Source: Pseudomonas sp. GL-B-19
GTDB lineage: Bacteria > Pseudomonadota > Gammaproteobacteria > Pseudomonadales > Pseudomonadaceae
Length of the DNA: 64,000 nucleotides
Reading direction: 5' to 3'
NCBI RefSeq assembly: GCF_019956415.1
Contig: NZ_JAHBDK010000026.1
Location: forward strand, 19,105-83,104
Shown one piece after another: positions 36,158-46,463 of this stretch. Position 1 is the stretch's first letter. Every line of letters starts with the position of its first letter. Position numbers and translations under genes: made by a program. The notes under the pieces are model-generated. The model ran no database searches. It was not told the origin of the DNA and saw only the letters and a list, made by a program, of their open reading frames with translations.

Positions 36158-37195
36158 GCGTATCTCTCCAGAATCAGGTACAAACAGGCCCGCAGTATAG
36201 CGGTGCGTCATGACGGGTAACTAGCACCCTACAAGCCTTGAAGTAAATTCCTGTACCCCCCTGCAGCGCTGCCCTGCCCTGCTCGACGGCAATGGCCATT
36301 GCCACTCGTTCAAGCAGTGCAGCCTCCAGCCAATGGGAGAAAGCTGGGTGGAAATCGAAGAAATCCGTCTGAACGGGTTGCACCAACCTCTCCCCCCAAG
36401 CGCACGCGTTAGCACGCGCCAGCCACGTGCACGGGTGTAACATCTGTTGACCACCTGACCAGATGCCTAATAAAAGTCATTAAACACGTCCATTTCCCTG
36501 CGTTTCTTAGATACAATCTCCCCCCGATTATAAGGACGTCTCCTGATCGGGCCTCGCAGCATCGTTAATGCCTCGGTATTGACACCCCGCACCGCCCACA
36601 GAGAGCCGCCCACACAGATCGAGTGAAGCTGGTGTGCTTGCTGTTCCTTGAGCAAAAACCCGCTTTTCGCGAATCTGCAGAGCTGTCATTACGCTCGGTC
36701 ACTGAGCTGTCTGCCCGTTTTGCCGGTCATGTATCCCATGACGGTAATGCTTGCGGGCACGGTGCCAGGCAGGGACAGCCCTTTTTTGAGGTTCACGTCT
36801 TCAAAAGAGCGTGAAAAAAACGGGTTTTCACAACTTCACAAGAGTGTGGCGAGCAAATGAATAGTTTTGCGTCTGAACATGCACCATTAGCGTCTGAAAC
36901 AGCCCAACGACACAGGACCGGGCACTCCTCGTATACCGGAGCCTGAAGCCTGTCCGCTACGGATTTGGTTGCACAAACGGATGTATCGACCATAAGTCGA
37001 ATTGCCAGTCGCGCGTTGAAATGAGTTCATAACCCTCATTGACCCGGCCGGTAGCGTCCGTCGAAGTTGCAAAAAATTGCGAAGATTCGGACATGGCAAT
37101 ACTCGCCATGGGTATCTGGGGCATCACTGACACGCCCCGTCACTCCTGGCAGCCATGCCGTCAATTTGGTGCTGCAGATTTTGGAGACGCGTTAA
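36158..37195. other. 1-kb gap between the YajG-like gene and mqo
   Basis: There is no convincing long gene on either strand; the open frames present (60-90 codons) lack ribosome sites and family features. Visible items are TTGACC-N15-TAATAA (36447-36473), TACAAT (36512-36517), a GTGAAAA/TTTTCAC hairpin near 36810-36831 and a possible 29-codon frame at 36857-36946. Composition is more AT-rich than the flanks. It may hold a long mqo leader, a small RNA or a decayed gene; I cannot decide. Confidence 0.5.
36857..36946 (+). CDS. Possible short leader peptide upstream of mqo
   Basis: A 29-codon frame, beginning MNSFASEHAPLAS, with GGCGAGCAA as a weak ribosome site, lies 250 bases upstream of mqo. 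There is no known homologue to cite. It is listed only because it sits in an otherwise unexplained 1-kb gap; it may be chance. Confidence 0.2.
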   Translation: MNSFASEHAPLASETAQRHRTGHSSYTGA

Positions 37196-38704
37196 ATGGC
37201 GCATAACGAAGCAGTCGACGTAGTACTGGTTGGGGCCGGCATCATGAGTGCCACCCTTGCGGTATTGCTCAAAGAGCTCGACCCCGCGATCAAGCTGGAA
37301 GTCGTCGAGCTGATGGATTCCGGTGCCGCGGAGAGTTCCAACCCGTGGAACAACGCCGGCACCGGTCACGCCGGGTTGTGTGAGCTCAACTACACGCCAC
37401 AGGCTGCCGATGGCACCGTCGACATCAAGAAAGCCGTACACATCAATACCCAATTCGAGGTGTCGAAGCAGTTCTGGTCCTACCTGACCAAGAAAGGCAC
37501 GTTCGGCTCGTGCAAGACGTTCATCAGCCCGGTGCCACACCTGAGCTTCGTGCAAGGTGACAGTGGCGTTTCCTTCCTCAAGGAACGCTTCAAGTTGCTG
37601 AGCAAGCACCACGCCTTCGCGGACATGGAATACACCGAAGACAAGGCCAAAATGGCCGACTGGATGCCGCTGATGATGCCAGGCCGTCCGGCCGACGAAG
37701 TCGTCGCGGCTACCCGCGTGATGAATGGCACAGACGTCAACTTCGGCGCCCTGACCAATCAATTGCTCAAGCACCTGACCAGCGCGCCCGACGCGCAGGT
37801 CAAGTACTGCAAGCGCGTGACCGGCCTGAAGCGTAACAACGGCGGCTGGACCGTCAGCATCAAGGACGTCAACAGCGGCAACACCCGTGACGTCGACGCG
37901 AAATTCGTCTTCCTCGGCGCTGGCGGCGCGGCATTGCCGCTGTTGCAGGCTTCGGGCATCGAAGAAAGCAAAGGCTTCGGCGGTTTCCCGATCAGTGGCC
38001 AGTGGCTGCGTTGCGACAACCCGGAAGTGGTCAAACACCACCAGGCCAAGGTGTACAGCCAGGCCGCCGTGGGTTCGCCACCGATGTCCGTTCCGCACCT
38101 GGACACCCGCGTGGTCGATGGCAAGAAGTCCCTGCTGTTCGGACCTTACGCCGGTTTCACCACCAAGTTCCTCAAGCACGGCTCCTTCATGGACCTGCCG
38201 ATGTCGGTTCGCGCCGGCAACATCGGCCCGATGCTGGCCGTGGCGAAAAACAACATGGACCTGACCAAGTACCTGGTCAGCGAAGTGATGCAATCGATGG
38301 AACAGCGTCTGGAATCCCTGCGTCGTTTCTACCCGGAAGCGAAAGCCGAAGACTGGCGCCTGGAAGTGGCCGGCCAACGGGTGCAGATCATCAAGAAAGA
38401 CCCGAAAAAGGGCGGCGTCCTGCAATTCGGTACCGAACTGGTCGCGGCCAAGGACGGTTCCCTTGCTGCCCTGCTCGGCGCCTCCCCTGGTGCTTCGGTG
38501 ACCGTTTCGATCATGCTTGAGCTGATCGAAAAATGCTTCCCGGGCAAGGCTTCCGGTGAGTGGGCTGCCAAACTGGCAGAGATCTTCCCGGCTCGCGAAA
38601 AAGTGCTCGAAACCGATGCTGCGCTGTATCGCAAGATCAATGCGCACAACAACATCGCACTGGAACTGGTTGAAGCCAGTAACGAGACCGAAAGCTACGC
38701 TTGA
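37196..38704 (+). CDS. mqo: Malate:quinone oxidoreductase
   Basis: This 502-residue peripheral membrane flavoenzyme oxidises L-malate to oxaloacetate and reduces the quinone pool, replacing or supplementing NAD-malate dehydrogenase in the TCA cycle. The FAD-binding motif is [17 protein letters not shown] (about 9-25), and the Mqo signature [22 protein letters not shown] follows. [19 protein letters not shown] and [23 protein letters not shown] are typical of the C-terminal half. I recall the orthologue as PA4640 (mqoB), at the start of the conserved block that continues to ychF. Confidence 0.97.
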   Translation: MAHNEAVDVVLVGAGIMSATLAVLLKELDPAIKLEVVELMDSGAAESSNPWNNAGTGHAGLCELNYTPQAADGTVDIKKAVHINTQFEVSKQFWSYLTKKGTFGSCKTFISPVPHLSFVQGDSGVSFLKERFKLLSKHHAFADMEYTEDKAKMADWMPLMMPGRPADEVVAATRVMNGTDVNFGALTNQLLKHLTSAPDAQVKYCKRVTGLKRNNGGWTVSIKDVNSGNTRDVDAKFVFLGAGGAALPLLQASGIEESKGFGGFPISGQWLRCDNPEVVKHHQAKVYSQAAVGSPPMSVPHLDTRVVDGKKSLLFGPYAGFTTKFLKHGSFMDLPMSVRAGNIGPMLAVAKNNMDLTKYLVSEVMQSMEQRLESLRRFYPEAKAEDWRLEVAGQRVQIIKKDPKKGGVLQFGTELVAAKDGSLAALLGASPGASVTVSIMLELIEKCFPGKASGEWAAKLAEIFPAREKVLETDAALYRKINAHNNIALELVEASNETESYA

Positions 38705-38714
38705 TTCGGCCCCA

Positions 38715-38756
38715 TAAAAAACGCCCCGTTCTCACTGAGAGCGGGGCGTTTTTTTA
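38715..38756 (+). terminator. Terminator of mqo
   Basis: AAAAAACGCCCCG-...-CGGGGCGTTTTTTT: a strong stem with a T7 run, 11 bases after the mqo stop. Confidence 0.92.
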
Positions 38757-38763
38757 TGCCGTT

Positions 38764-38833
38764 CTGTAGGAGCACGGCTTGCCGGCGATGGTGTTCTTGA
38801 GATCGCTATCGCCGGCAAGCCGTGCTCCTACAG
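38764..38833. repeat. REP palindrome pair (GCACGGCTTGCCGGCGAT subtype)
   Basis: CTGTAGGAGCACGGCTTGCC and GGCAAGCCGTGCTCCTACAG are perfect inverted arms separated by about 30 bases, between mqo and the PA4642-type gene. Confidence 0.92.
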
Positions 38834-38840
38834 GTACAGG

Positions 38841-39128
38841 TTAACCGCGGGCCTTGGCGATCAATTCGATGTACTCGGCCGCATTGCGCTGATCCTTGAT
38901 CAGGGCGACGAAGTCATTGCCATGCTCATCTTGGCCATTGAGGTCCAGACCTGCCTCGACGAAGAACGCCAGGAAACGCTCAAAGTCATCGATGCGCAGA
39001 CCACGGTAGGCCTTGATCAATTTGTGCAGCGACGGCGAAGTGGCGTCGACTGGCTCGAAATCGAGGAACAACTTGATCTGCTCGTCGCCGATCTCGTCAC
39101 CAATCACTTGCTTCTTATCTTTACGCAT
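38841..39128 (-). CDS. PA4642-family small protein
   Basis: This 95-residue protein begins MRKDKKQVIGDEIGDEQIKLFLDFEP and ends AAEYIELIAKARG. It matches, from memory, the PA4642 family found beside mqo throughout Pseudomonas. The C-terminal LDLNGQDEHGNDFVALIKDQR resembles one ankyrin-like turn. Function unknown. Confidence 0.85.
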   Translation of the reverse strand: MRKDKKQVIGDEIGDEQIKLFLDFEPVDATSPSLHKLIKAYRGLRIDDFERFLAFFVEAGLDLNGQDEHGNDFVALIKDQRNAAEYIELIAKARG

Positions 39129-39191
39129 TGCCGACTCCAGCTCGCAGACATTTCACGGGGCGGGCAGTTTACCCCTCCCTTGGCGCCGGGC

Positions 39192-39677
39192 TCAACGCAT
39201 GCGAGTGGCCCCGGTGTGCAAATCAGCCCAGACATGGCCATTGGCATAGCTGAGGAACTGGCAATACACCGTGTCATTGCGCAACAAGTCGATCACCACC
39301 CGGTACTGCGCCATCGGATAAAACAGCGTCAGGGTTTTGCTTTTGTCATCGTAGACCGGCTTTTTCAGGCTTTTGCTTTCGCCATCGAAGTTGACCAGCA
39401 CCTGGTTGATGGTCGCGCCCTTGTTCAAGGATTTGCCCTTGAGGCGGATCAGCAACGGTGACGTGACGGGAATCGGCTGTTGATTGGACTGGCGCTGGCT
39501 GCCCACCACCACCGAATACTCGGTGACCTGCAGGAGTTGTTGCTGCTCGGGCTCTGCGTCGCGCAGGGTCAGGTCATCGGGTGGCAGAAACTGTGCGTGC
39601 ATCGGCGCCGGGGCGGCCGCCAGTGGCAGGCTGAGGGTCAGCAACAGGGCGGCGCAGCTGCGGATCAAAAGGCTCAT
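39192..39677 (-). CDS. Hypothetical exported protein
   Basis: This 161-residue protein has an N-terminal signal peptide (RSCAALLLTLSLPLAAAPAPM) cleaved near residue 22-25. The mature part is beta-rich with no cysteine pair except a single Cys in TVYCQFLSY. I do not recognise the family. Its place between the PA4642-type gene and the cupin gene is probably conserved in the genus. Confidence 0.78.
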   Translation of the reverse strand: MSLLIRSCAALLLTLSLPLAAAPAPMHAQFLPPDDLTLRDAEPEQQQLLQVTEYSVVVGSQRQSNQQPIPVTSPLLIRLKGKSLNKGATINQVLVNFDGESKSLKKPVYDDKSKTLTLFYPMAQYRVVIDLLRNDTVYCQFLSYANGHVWADLHTGATRMR

Positions 39678-39748
39678 GAAGGGCTCCGGGGGGCGGGGCC
39701 AGGCACTTTATCACGGGTATTTGAAAATACTTCTGTGGACGCGATCCA

Positions 39749-39842
39749 CTGTGGGAGCGAGCCTGCTCGCGATTACGTTGGCACATACAGCATAAATGTG
39801 TCAGTCAGACCGCAATCGCGAGCAGGCTCGCTCCCACAAGGT
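39749..39842. repeat. REP palindrome pair
   Basis: CTGTGGGAGCGAGCCTGCTCGCGATT and AATCGCGAGCAGGCTCGCTCCCACA, inverted, fill most of the 171-base gap. Confidence 0.9.
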
Positions 39843-39848
39843 ATGGGT

Positions 39849-40322
39849 TTAATCGAATTGTGAACGCATCCACGCCTGATACTCGGCGACACCTGGCTGG
39901 CCTTCACGAGGCGCCCAATCCGCCAGTTCGCCTTCACCCACCGGGCGATACGGACCGGCCTTGCACTCGAACATCAGGCTGTCGGCTTCCAGCACCACCA
40001 ACCCGTGGAAAACACCAGTGGGCAGGTCCACGCCGACACAATCGCCACCGGCTTGCAGGATTTGCTTTTTCACCACCCCGCCAGCCTCGTCGAAGATCAG
40101 CACACCAAGGCGCCCTTTCAGGACCAACAAGGTTTCAGCCTTGTTTTCGCCCAAGTGCCGGTGAGGCGGGATATAGGTGCTCGGCTGCAAACCCACCGCC
40201 ATGCGATGGCAAGCGTCTTCCATCTGATGAAAGTTGTGATGCTGTCGTCCACGAGGATTAGCCGCTGCTTTCTCGGCCAATTCAGTGAACAGCGTTTGAT
40301 CCAGAAAGCGCGCCGTGGCCAT
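39849..40322 (-). CDS. WbuC-family cupin protein
   Basis: This 157-residue protein has the WbuC pattern: N-terminal ARFLDQTLFTELAEKAAANPRGRQHHNFHQ and the cupin metal segment YIPPHRHLGENKAETLLVLKGRLGVLIFDE, with His and Glu ligands at about 52-64. GVDLPTGVFHGLVVLE gives the second cupin motif. WbuC in E. coli lies in O-antigen clusters; here it sits beside hpt, so the role is open. It is 3 bases downstream of the hpt stop. Confidence 0.87.
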   Translation of the reverse strand: MATARFLDQTLFTELAEKAAANPRGRQHHNFHQMEDACHRMAVGLQPSTYIPPHRHLGENKAETLLVLKGRLGVLIFDEAGGVVKKQILQAGGDCVGVDLPTGVFHGLVVLEADSLMFECKAGPYRPVGEGELADWAPREGQPGVAEYQAWMRSQFD

Positions 40323-40325
40323 TGA

Positions 40326-40883
40326 TTACATTCCTTTAACAGCAAAGATCCCGTTAGCGTTACGCCAGTAGCCTTTGTAGTCCATGCCGTAACCGAAGAT
40401 GTAACGATCGATGCACGGCAGGCCGACGAAATCGGCTTTCAGGTCCGGGCGAGCCTTACGGTCGTGGTCTTTGTCGATCAGCACGGCGGTGTGCACTTTG
40501 CGCGCGCCGGCGTGTTTGCAGAAATCGATGATTGCGCCCAGGGTGTGACCTTCGTCTAGGATGTCGTCGATGATCAGCACGTCACGGTCGATGAACGACA
40601 CTTCCGGCTTGGCTTTCCAGAACAAGTCGCCGCCGCTGGTTTCGTTGCGATAACGGGTGGCGTGCAAGTAGGACGCTTCCAGCGGGAAGTGCAGGTGCGG
40701 CAACAGCTTGCCGGAAAAAATCAGGCCGCCGTTCATCACGCAGAACACCACCGGGTTGGAATCCGCCAGTTGATCGTTGATTTGCGCACCGACGCGGGCG
40801 ATGGCCGCCTCGACTTCAGCTTCGGTGTACAGGCAGTCAGCCTCTCGCATGATTTGACGGATATGCTCGAGATCAGCGGACAT
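40326..40883 (-). CDS. hpt: Hypoxanthine-guanine phosphoribosyltransferase
   Basis: This 185-residue purine salvage enzyme begins MSADLEHIRQIMREADCLYTE. The PRPP-binding loop is VLIIDDILDEGHTLGAI (about 106-122), with VVFCVMNGGLIFSGKL upstream. It converts hypoxanthine or guanine plus PRPP to IMP or GMP. The start at 40883 has GGAGAGCGCC before it; in-frame codons further upstream to 40940 lack support. It is divergent from the uracil salvage genes upp-uraA. Confidence 0.93.
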   Translation of the reverse strand: MSADLEHIRQIMREADCLYTEAEVEAAIARVGAQINDQLADSNPVVFCVMNGGLIFSGKLLPHLHFPLEASYLHATRYRNETSGGDLFWKAKPEVSFIDRDVLIIDDILDEGHTLGAIIDFCKHAGARKVHTAVLIDKDHDRKARPDLKADFVGLPCIDRYIFGYGMDYKGYWRNANGIFAVKGM

Positions 40884-41046
40884 GGCGCTCTCCAGGGGGT
40901 GGCTGTTCGGGAAAAGCGGGCAAAGGTACGCATCCCACACGGCCAGATCAAGCGTTTGTGGACTAACGTACTGTATGTCTATAGGACAACACCCTCGGAT
41001 AGATTAATCTAGGCCGGTTTTTTTGCCCGCCGCCGGAGCCTTTCCC

Positions 41047-41685
41047 ATGCCCATCCTCGAGATCCGCCACCCGCTGATCCGTCATAAACTTGGCCTTATG
41101 CGCCGTGCAGACATCAGCACCAAGAATTTCCGTGAGCTCGCTCAGGAAGTCGGCGCCCTGCTGACCTATGAAGCCACCAAAGACCTGCCGCTGGAGACCT
41201 ACGACATCGAAGGCTGGTGCGGCACGGTGTCGGTCGAGAAAATCGCCGGCAAGAAAATTACTGTAGTACCGATTTTGCGCGCCGGTATCGGCATGCTCGA
41301 AGGCGTGCTGAGCCTGATCCCGGGCGCCAAAGTCAGCGCCGTGGGCGTGGCCCGCAACGAAGAGACCCTGCAAGCCCACACCTACCTGGAAAAACTGGTC
41401 CCGGAAATCGACGAGCGCCTGGCGATGATCATCGACCCGATGCTCGCTACCGGCAATTCCATGGTCGCCACCATCGACCTGCTGAAAAAGGCCGGTTGCC
41501 GCGAGATCCGCGCCATGGTGCTGGTGGCAGCGCCCGAAGGCATCGCCGCTGTTGAGAAGGCTCACCCGGACGTGACCATCTACACCGCCTCCATTGACGA
41601 AAAACTGAACGAACACGGTTACATCATCCCGGGCCTGGGCGATGCCGGTGACAAGATCTTCGGCACCAAGCAGAAGGACGCTTGA
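41047..41685 (+). CDS. upp: Uracil phosphoribosyltransferase
   Basis: This 212-residue enzyme converts uracil and PRPP to UMP. Start [19 protein letters not shown] with GCCGGAGCC upstream. The PRPP motif is [15 protein letters not shown] (about 123-137), and [16 protein letters not shown] is the C-terminal uracil-binding signature. Its stop lies 2 bases before the uraA start, giving a salvage-uptake operon. Confidence 0.97.
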   Translation: MPILEIRHPLIRHKLGLMRRADISTKNFRELAQEVGALLTYEATKDLPLETYDIEGWCGTVSVEKIAGKKITVVPILRAGIGMLEGVLSLIPGAKVSAVGVARNEETLQAHTYLEKLVPEIDERLAMIIDPMLATGNSMVATIDLLKKAGCREIRAMVLVAAPEGIAAVEKAHPDVTIYTASIDEKLNEHGYIIPGLGDAGDKIFGTKQKDA

Positions 41686-41687
41686 GC

Positions 41688-42962
41688 ATGCAGCAGGAGT
41701 TCAACGATCCGCTCTGGCGCACGGTGCTGTCGGGTGCACAGATGCTGTTCGTGGCCTTCGGCGCGTTGGTGTTGATGCCCCTGATTACCGGCCTGGACCC
41801 GAACGTGGCGCTGTTCACCGCAGGCTTGGGGACGATTCTGTTTCAGATCGTCACCGGACGCCAAGTGCCGGTGTTCCTGGCGTCGAGCTTTGCCTTCATC
41901 ACCCCGATCATCCTTGCCAAGGGCCAGTTCGGCGTTGCGGCGACCATGGGCGGCGTGATGGCGGCAGGCTTCGTCTACACTTTCCTCGGCCTGGCCGTGA
42001 AAATCAAAGGCACCGGTTTTATTGACCGTCTGCTGCCACCGGTGGTGATTGGTCCGGTGATCATCTCCATTGGCCTGGCCATGGCGCCGATTGCCGCCAA
42101 CATGGCGATGGGCAAGGCCGGCGACGGCACTGAGCTGATTCATTACCAGACGGCAATGCTCATCTCGATGCCCGCGCTGCTGACCACCCTGATCGTCGCG
42201 GTGTTTGGCAAAGGCATTTTCCGTCTGGTGCCGATCATCTCCGGCGTACTGGTCGGTTTTGCCATGGCCTTCTACTTCGGCGTCGTCGATACCGCGAAGA
42301 TTGCGGCCGCGCCGTGGTTTGCAATTCCGAACTTCACCGCGCCCGAGTTCAACTGGCAGGCGATTCTGTTCATCGTTCCGGTTGCGTTGGCCCCGGCCAT
42401 CGAACACATCGGCGGCGTGATTGCCGTCGGTAGCGTGACCGGTCGCGATTACCTGAAGAAACCCGGCCTGCACCGCACCCTGCTCGGCGATGGCATTGCC
42501 ACCACCGCAGCGGGCCTGTTTGGTGGCCCACCCAACACCACCTACGCCGAAGTGACCGGCGCGGTGATGCTGACCAAGAACTACAACCCGAAAATCATGA
42601 CCTGGGCGGCGATTTTCGCCATCAGCCTGGCGTTCATCGGCAAGTTCGGCGCACTGCTGCAAAGCATTCCGGTGCCAGTGATGGGCGGGATTCTCTGCCT
42701 GTTGTTCGGTTCGATTGCAGCGGTTGGCATGAACACGCTGATTCGCCACAAGATCGATTTGGCCGAAGCGCGCAATCTGGTGATTGTGTCGGTGACTCTG
42801 GTGTTCGGGATTGGCGGTATGCTGGTCGGCACCGGGACCGGCCAGGATGACTTCGGTCTCAAAGGCATCGCGCTGTGCGCGGTGGTGGCGATTGCGCTGA
42901 ACCTATTGCTGCCGGGCAATGACAGCTGGAAACACAAGAAGGCGAATGAGCCGCTGTTGTAA
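41688..42962 (+). CDS. uraA: Uracil permease (NCS2 family)
   Basis: This 424-residue uracil:proton symporter has about 14 hydrophobic segments. Family motifs include VFLASSFAFITPIILAKGQFG near TM3, the signature VALAPAIEHIGGVIAVGSVTGRDY with Glu in TM8, and GGPPNTTYAEVTGAVMLTKNYNP, which carries the substrate-binding Glu of TM10. ATG 41688 is preferred over the TTG at 41682. It is co-transcribed with upp. Confidence 0.95.
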   Translation: MQQEFNDPLWRTVLSGAQMLFVAFGALVLMPLITGLDPNVALFTAGLGTILFQIVTGRQVPVFLASSFAFITPIILAKGQFGVAATMGGVMAAGFVYTFLGLAVKIKGTGFIDRLLPPVVIGPVIISIGLAMAPIAANMAMGKAGDGTELIHYQTAMLISMPALLTTLIVAVFGKGIFRLVPIISGVLVGFAMAFYFGVVDTAKIAAAPWFAIPNFTAPEFNWQAILFIVPVALAPAIEHIGGVIAVGSVTGRDYLKKPGLHRTLLGDGIATTAAGLFGGPPNTTYAEVTGAVMLTKNYNPKIMTWAAIFAISLAFIGKFGALLQSIPVPVMGGILCLLFGSIAAVGMNTLIRHKIDLAEARNLVIVSVTLVFGIGGMLVGTGTGQDDFGLKGIALCAVVAIALNLLLPGNDSWKHKKANEPLL

Positions 42963-42978
42963 GCCGATCTTGAGATAG

Positions 42979-43048
42979 CTATCGCGGGCAAGCCTTGCTC
43001 CTACAGGTTTTGTGTCGATCACTGTAGGAGCAAGGCTTGCCCGCGATG
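42979..43048. repeat. REP palindrome pair (GCAAGGCTTGCCCGCGAT subtype)
   Basis: ATCGCGGGCAAGCCTTGCTCCTACAG and CTGTAGGAGCAAGGCTTGCCCGCGAT are perfect inverted arms of 26 bases, between the convergent uraA and hemH genes. No intrinsic terminator is evident in this 89-base gap. Confidence 0.92.
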
Positions 43049-43051
43049 CTT

Positions 43052-44074
43052 TTAAAGGGCCAATGGCGCTCTTTCGCACAATGCACTCAACGCCCGCGCC
43101 CACTGTGGGTCATCGTTGAGGCACGGCACCAGCACCAATTCCTCCCCTCCCGCTTCGCGGAACTGCTCCAACCCGCGATCACCGATCTCTTCCAGCGTCT
43201 CTATGCAATCGGCAACGAATGCCGGGCACATCACCAGAATTTTCTTCACGCCGCTTTTGGCCAACTCATCGAGCCGCGCTTCGGTGTAAGGTTCGATCCA
43301 CTTGGCTCGGCCCAGACGCGACTGAAACGACACCGACCACTTGCCGTCCGACAAGCCCATGCGTTTGGCAAACGCTGCCGCCGTACGCAGGCACTGGCCG
43401 CGATAGCAGGTCGCGACCACTTCCGGCGGAGCACCGGCGCAACAGTCACCGCCGCTTTCGAAACTGTGGCCGGGATTGAGCTTCTTCAGGTGCCGCTCCG
43501 GCAATCCGTGGAAGCTCAGCAACAAGTGATCGTAATCCTGCTGCAAATAAGGCTTCGCGCTGGCGACCAAGGCGTCGAGGTATTCCGGCTGATCGTAGAA
43601 CGGCTGGAGAATCGACAGCTGCAGGTCGAGTCCTTTTTCGCGCAGCACGCGCTTGGCTTCTTCGATGACTGTCGTGGTGGTGCTGTCGGCGAACTGTGGA
43701 TAAAGCGGCGCAAGGGTGATTCTTTTGTGGCCCTGGGCGGCCAGCTGCACCAGTTTCGATTCGATCGACGGCTCACCGTATCGCATCGCCAGTTCCACCG
43801 GACCGTGGGGCCACTGCGCCGTCATGGCCTGTTGCAGACGACGGCTGAGCACAACCAGGGGCGAGCCCTCCTCCCACCAGATCGACGCGTAGGCGTGGGC
43901 TGACTGTTCCGGGCGTTTGATCAGGATCAGCGACACCAGCAAGCGCCGCACCGGCCATGGCAGGTCGATCACATACGGGTCCATCAGAAATTGATTGAGG
44001 TAGCTGCGTACATCCGCCACCGACGTGGAGGCAGGTGAACCCAGGTTAACCAGAAGCAACGCGTGATCGGTCAT
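43052..44074 (-). CDS. hemH: Ferrochelatase
   Basis: This 340-residue enzyme inserts Fe2+ into protoporphyrin IX in the last step of haem synthesis. Start [16 protein letters not shown]; the active-site His is in [15 protein letters not shown] (about 191-205). A cysteine-rich stretch, [21 protein letters not shown], follows, and [14 protein letters not shown] with [17 protein letters not shown] completes the signature. It is 13 bases downstream of the TIGR01777 gene, so likely one transcript. Confidence 0.96.
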   Translation of the reverse strand: MTDHALLLVNLGSPASTSVADVRSYLNQFLMDPYVIDLPWPVRRLLVSLILIKRPEQSAHAYASIWWEEGSPLVVLSRRLQQAMTAQWPHGPVELAMRYGEPSIESKLVQLAAQGHKRITLAPLYPQFADSTTTTVIEEAKRVLREKGLDLQLSILQPFYDQPEYLDALVASAKPYLQQDYDHLLLSFHGLPERHLKKLNPGHSFESGGDCCAGAPPEVVATCYRGQCLRTAAAFAKRMGLSDGKWSVSFQSRLGRAKWIEPYTEARLDELAKSGVKKILVMCPAFVADCIETLEEIGDRGLEQFREAGGEELVLVPCLNDDPQWARALSALCERAPLAL

Positions 44075-44087
44075 GCAACGTCCTATT

Positions 44088-44990
44088 TCAGAGGCGGCTG
44101 GACAGATCGTCCAGGGCCGCGCGCAAATCAGTAAACTGGAAAGTGAAACCCGCTTCCAGCAAGCGGACCGGCAGGGCCTTCTGGCCACCCAGCAACAACA
44201 ATGACAACTCGCCCAGAGCTACTTTCAAGGCCAGGGCCGGCATCGGCATGAACGCCGGGCGGTGCAGCACGCTGCCCAGTGTCTTGGCAAACTCGCAATT
44301 GCGCACCGGTTTGGGGGCGCACGCATTATAAGGACCGCTGACGTTTTTCTGATGCAGAAGAAAATCAATCAGGGCGATTTGGTCGTTGATATGGATCCAC
44401 GGCATCCACTGCCGACCATTGCCGATCGGCCCGCCCAGCCCCAGTTTGAACGGCAGCAACAGCCGCGACAAAAAGCCGCCCTCGGCCGACAAAACCAACC
44501 CGGTACGAATCAGCACAACCCGAATGCCCAAGGCCTCGGCACGCTGGGCGGTTTCTTCCCAAGCGACGCACAACTGGCTGGCGAAATCATCGATGACGGG
44601 GGGTGAAGCCTCGGTCAACTCACGCTCCCCCCCATCGCCATACCAGCCCAACGCCGAACCGGAAATCAACAGCGAAGGTTTTTGCTCGCGTTTTTCGAGC
44701 CAGGCCAGCAGCGTTTCTGTCAGGGTGATGCGGCTACTCCAGAGCAACGTTTTGCGCTTGTGAGTCCAGGGCCGGTCGGCAATCGGTGCGCCTGCCAGAT
44801 TGATAATGGCGTCCAGCGGTGCCTGGTCGAGGTCTTCCAGCCGGGCAATACCACGCACTTGCGTGCCGCATATTTTTGCGACTTTTTCAGGCTTGCGACT
44901 CCAGACCGTCAGGTGATGCCCCTGACTCAACCAGTGCCGGCAGAGCTGACGTCCTATCAAACCAGTACCGCCTGTCAGCAATATGTGCAT
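44088..44990 (-). CDS. TIGR01777-family NAD-dependent epimerase/dehydratase (YfcH-like)
   Basis: This 300-residue extended short-chain dehydrogenase has the N-terminal Rossmann motif [17 protein letters not shown] (about 4-20) and [18 protein letters not shown], the family signature. The C-terminal DUF1731 segment ([25 protein letters not shown]) completes it. The substrate is unknown in this family. It is divergent from the renalase-like gene across a 196-base promoter region. Confidence 0.9.
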   Translation of the reverse strand: MHILLTGGTGLIGRQLCRHWLSQGHHLTVWSRKPEKVAKICGTQVRGIARLEDLDQAPLDAIINLAGAPIADRPWTHKRKTLLWSSRITLTETLLAWLEKREQKPSLLISGSALGWYGDGGERELTEASPPVIDDFASQLCVAWEETAQRAEALGIRVVLIRTGLVLSAEGGFLSRLLLPFKLGLGGPIGNGRQWMPWIHINDQIALIDFLLHQKNVSGPYNACAPKPVRNCEFAKTLGSVLHRPAFMPMPALALKVALGELSLLLLGGQKALPVRLLEAGFTFQFTDLRAALDDLSSRL

Positions 44991-45111
44991 GACTTCTTCC
45001 TCGCGTGGCGTTTAACTCTGATCACTAGTCTATTTTTATAAGCAGGGATCTTTGGTATCGGGCAGGCTCTGTGTTTAACAATAGGCCAAGCTGTCAGATC
45101 GAGAACGCTAA

Positions 45112-46173
<1,062 letters not shown>

Positions 46174-46251
46174 ATCGCATCAACCCGCGTCAATTGCTGC
46201 TGTCGAAGTGGACAGCAGCCCATCCGCAAAACCGCGAAAAAATACTAGACC

Positions 46252-46342
46252 CTGTGGGAGCGAGCCTGCTCGCGATTGCGATGTCACTGACGCATTAATC
46301 CTGGATGTGCCGTCGCCATCGCGAGCAGGCTCGCTCCCACAA
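46252..46342. repeat. REP palindrome pair
   Basis: CTGTGGGAGCGAGCCTGCTCGCGATTGCGATG and CATCGCGAGCAGGCTCGCTCCCACA, inverted, lie between the renalase-like gene and the rudS operon promoter. Confidence 0.9.
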
Positions 46343-46367
46343 GGTCTTCATTGCCCCTCACAAAACT

Positions 46368-46391
46368 TATACAGAATGTTTGACTTGTACA
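46368..46391. promoter_or_regulatory. LitR/PplR-type operator 1 of the rudS-litR-phr operon
   Basis: TATACA (46368-46373), exactly 12 bases, then TGTACA (46386-46391): a full match to the recalled T(G/A)TACA-N12-TGTA(C/T)A consensus. The -35 TTGACT lies inside the spacer. Confidence 0.75.
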
Positions 46392-46407
46392 CCTTTGAAT
46401 CTATGAT
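46380..46407 (+). promoter_or_regulatory. Candidate promoter of the rudS-litR-phr operon
   Basis: TTGACT (46380-46385), 16 bases, TATGAT (46402-46407), which predicts a transcript start near 46414. Operator 1 covers the -35 element and operator 2 begins just after the start point. Confidence 0.6.
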
Positions 46408-46417
46408 GAAGTCATGC

Positions 46418-46441
46418 TGTACAGAACCACCACTCTGTACA
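46418..46441. promoter_or_regulatory. LitR/PplR-type operator 2 of the rudS-litR-phr operon
   Basis: TGTACA (46418-46423), 12 bases, TGTACA (46436-46441): an exact match, 50 bases from operator 1 (start to start) and between the predicted transcript start and the GAGG ribosome site at 46453. Binding here would block transcription or initiation. Confidence 0.75.
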
Positions 46442-46463
46442 GGTTTAGATTCGAGGTGCTCTG

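Noticed and set aside
36221..37099. Several 60-89 codon frames on both strands upstream of mqo
   Set aside because: Low-complexity or basic composition, no ribosome sites and no family resemblance; treated as non-coding gap.
41619..42749. 376-codon open frame antisense to uraA
   Set aside because: Repetitive His/Gly/Gln/Asp composition typical of the complement of membrane-protein codons; uraA is certain.
43380..43470. Cysteine-rich stretch of ferrochelatase as a novel metal site
   Set aside because: Cysteines near this position are common in proteobacterial HemH, and I cannot show a different arrangement by eye.
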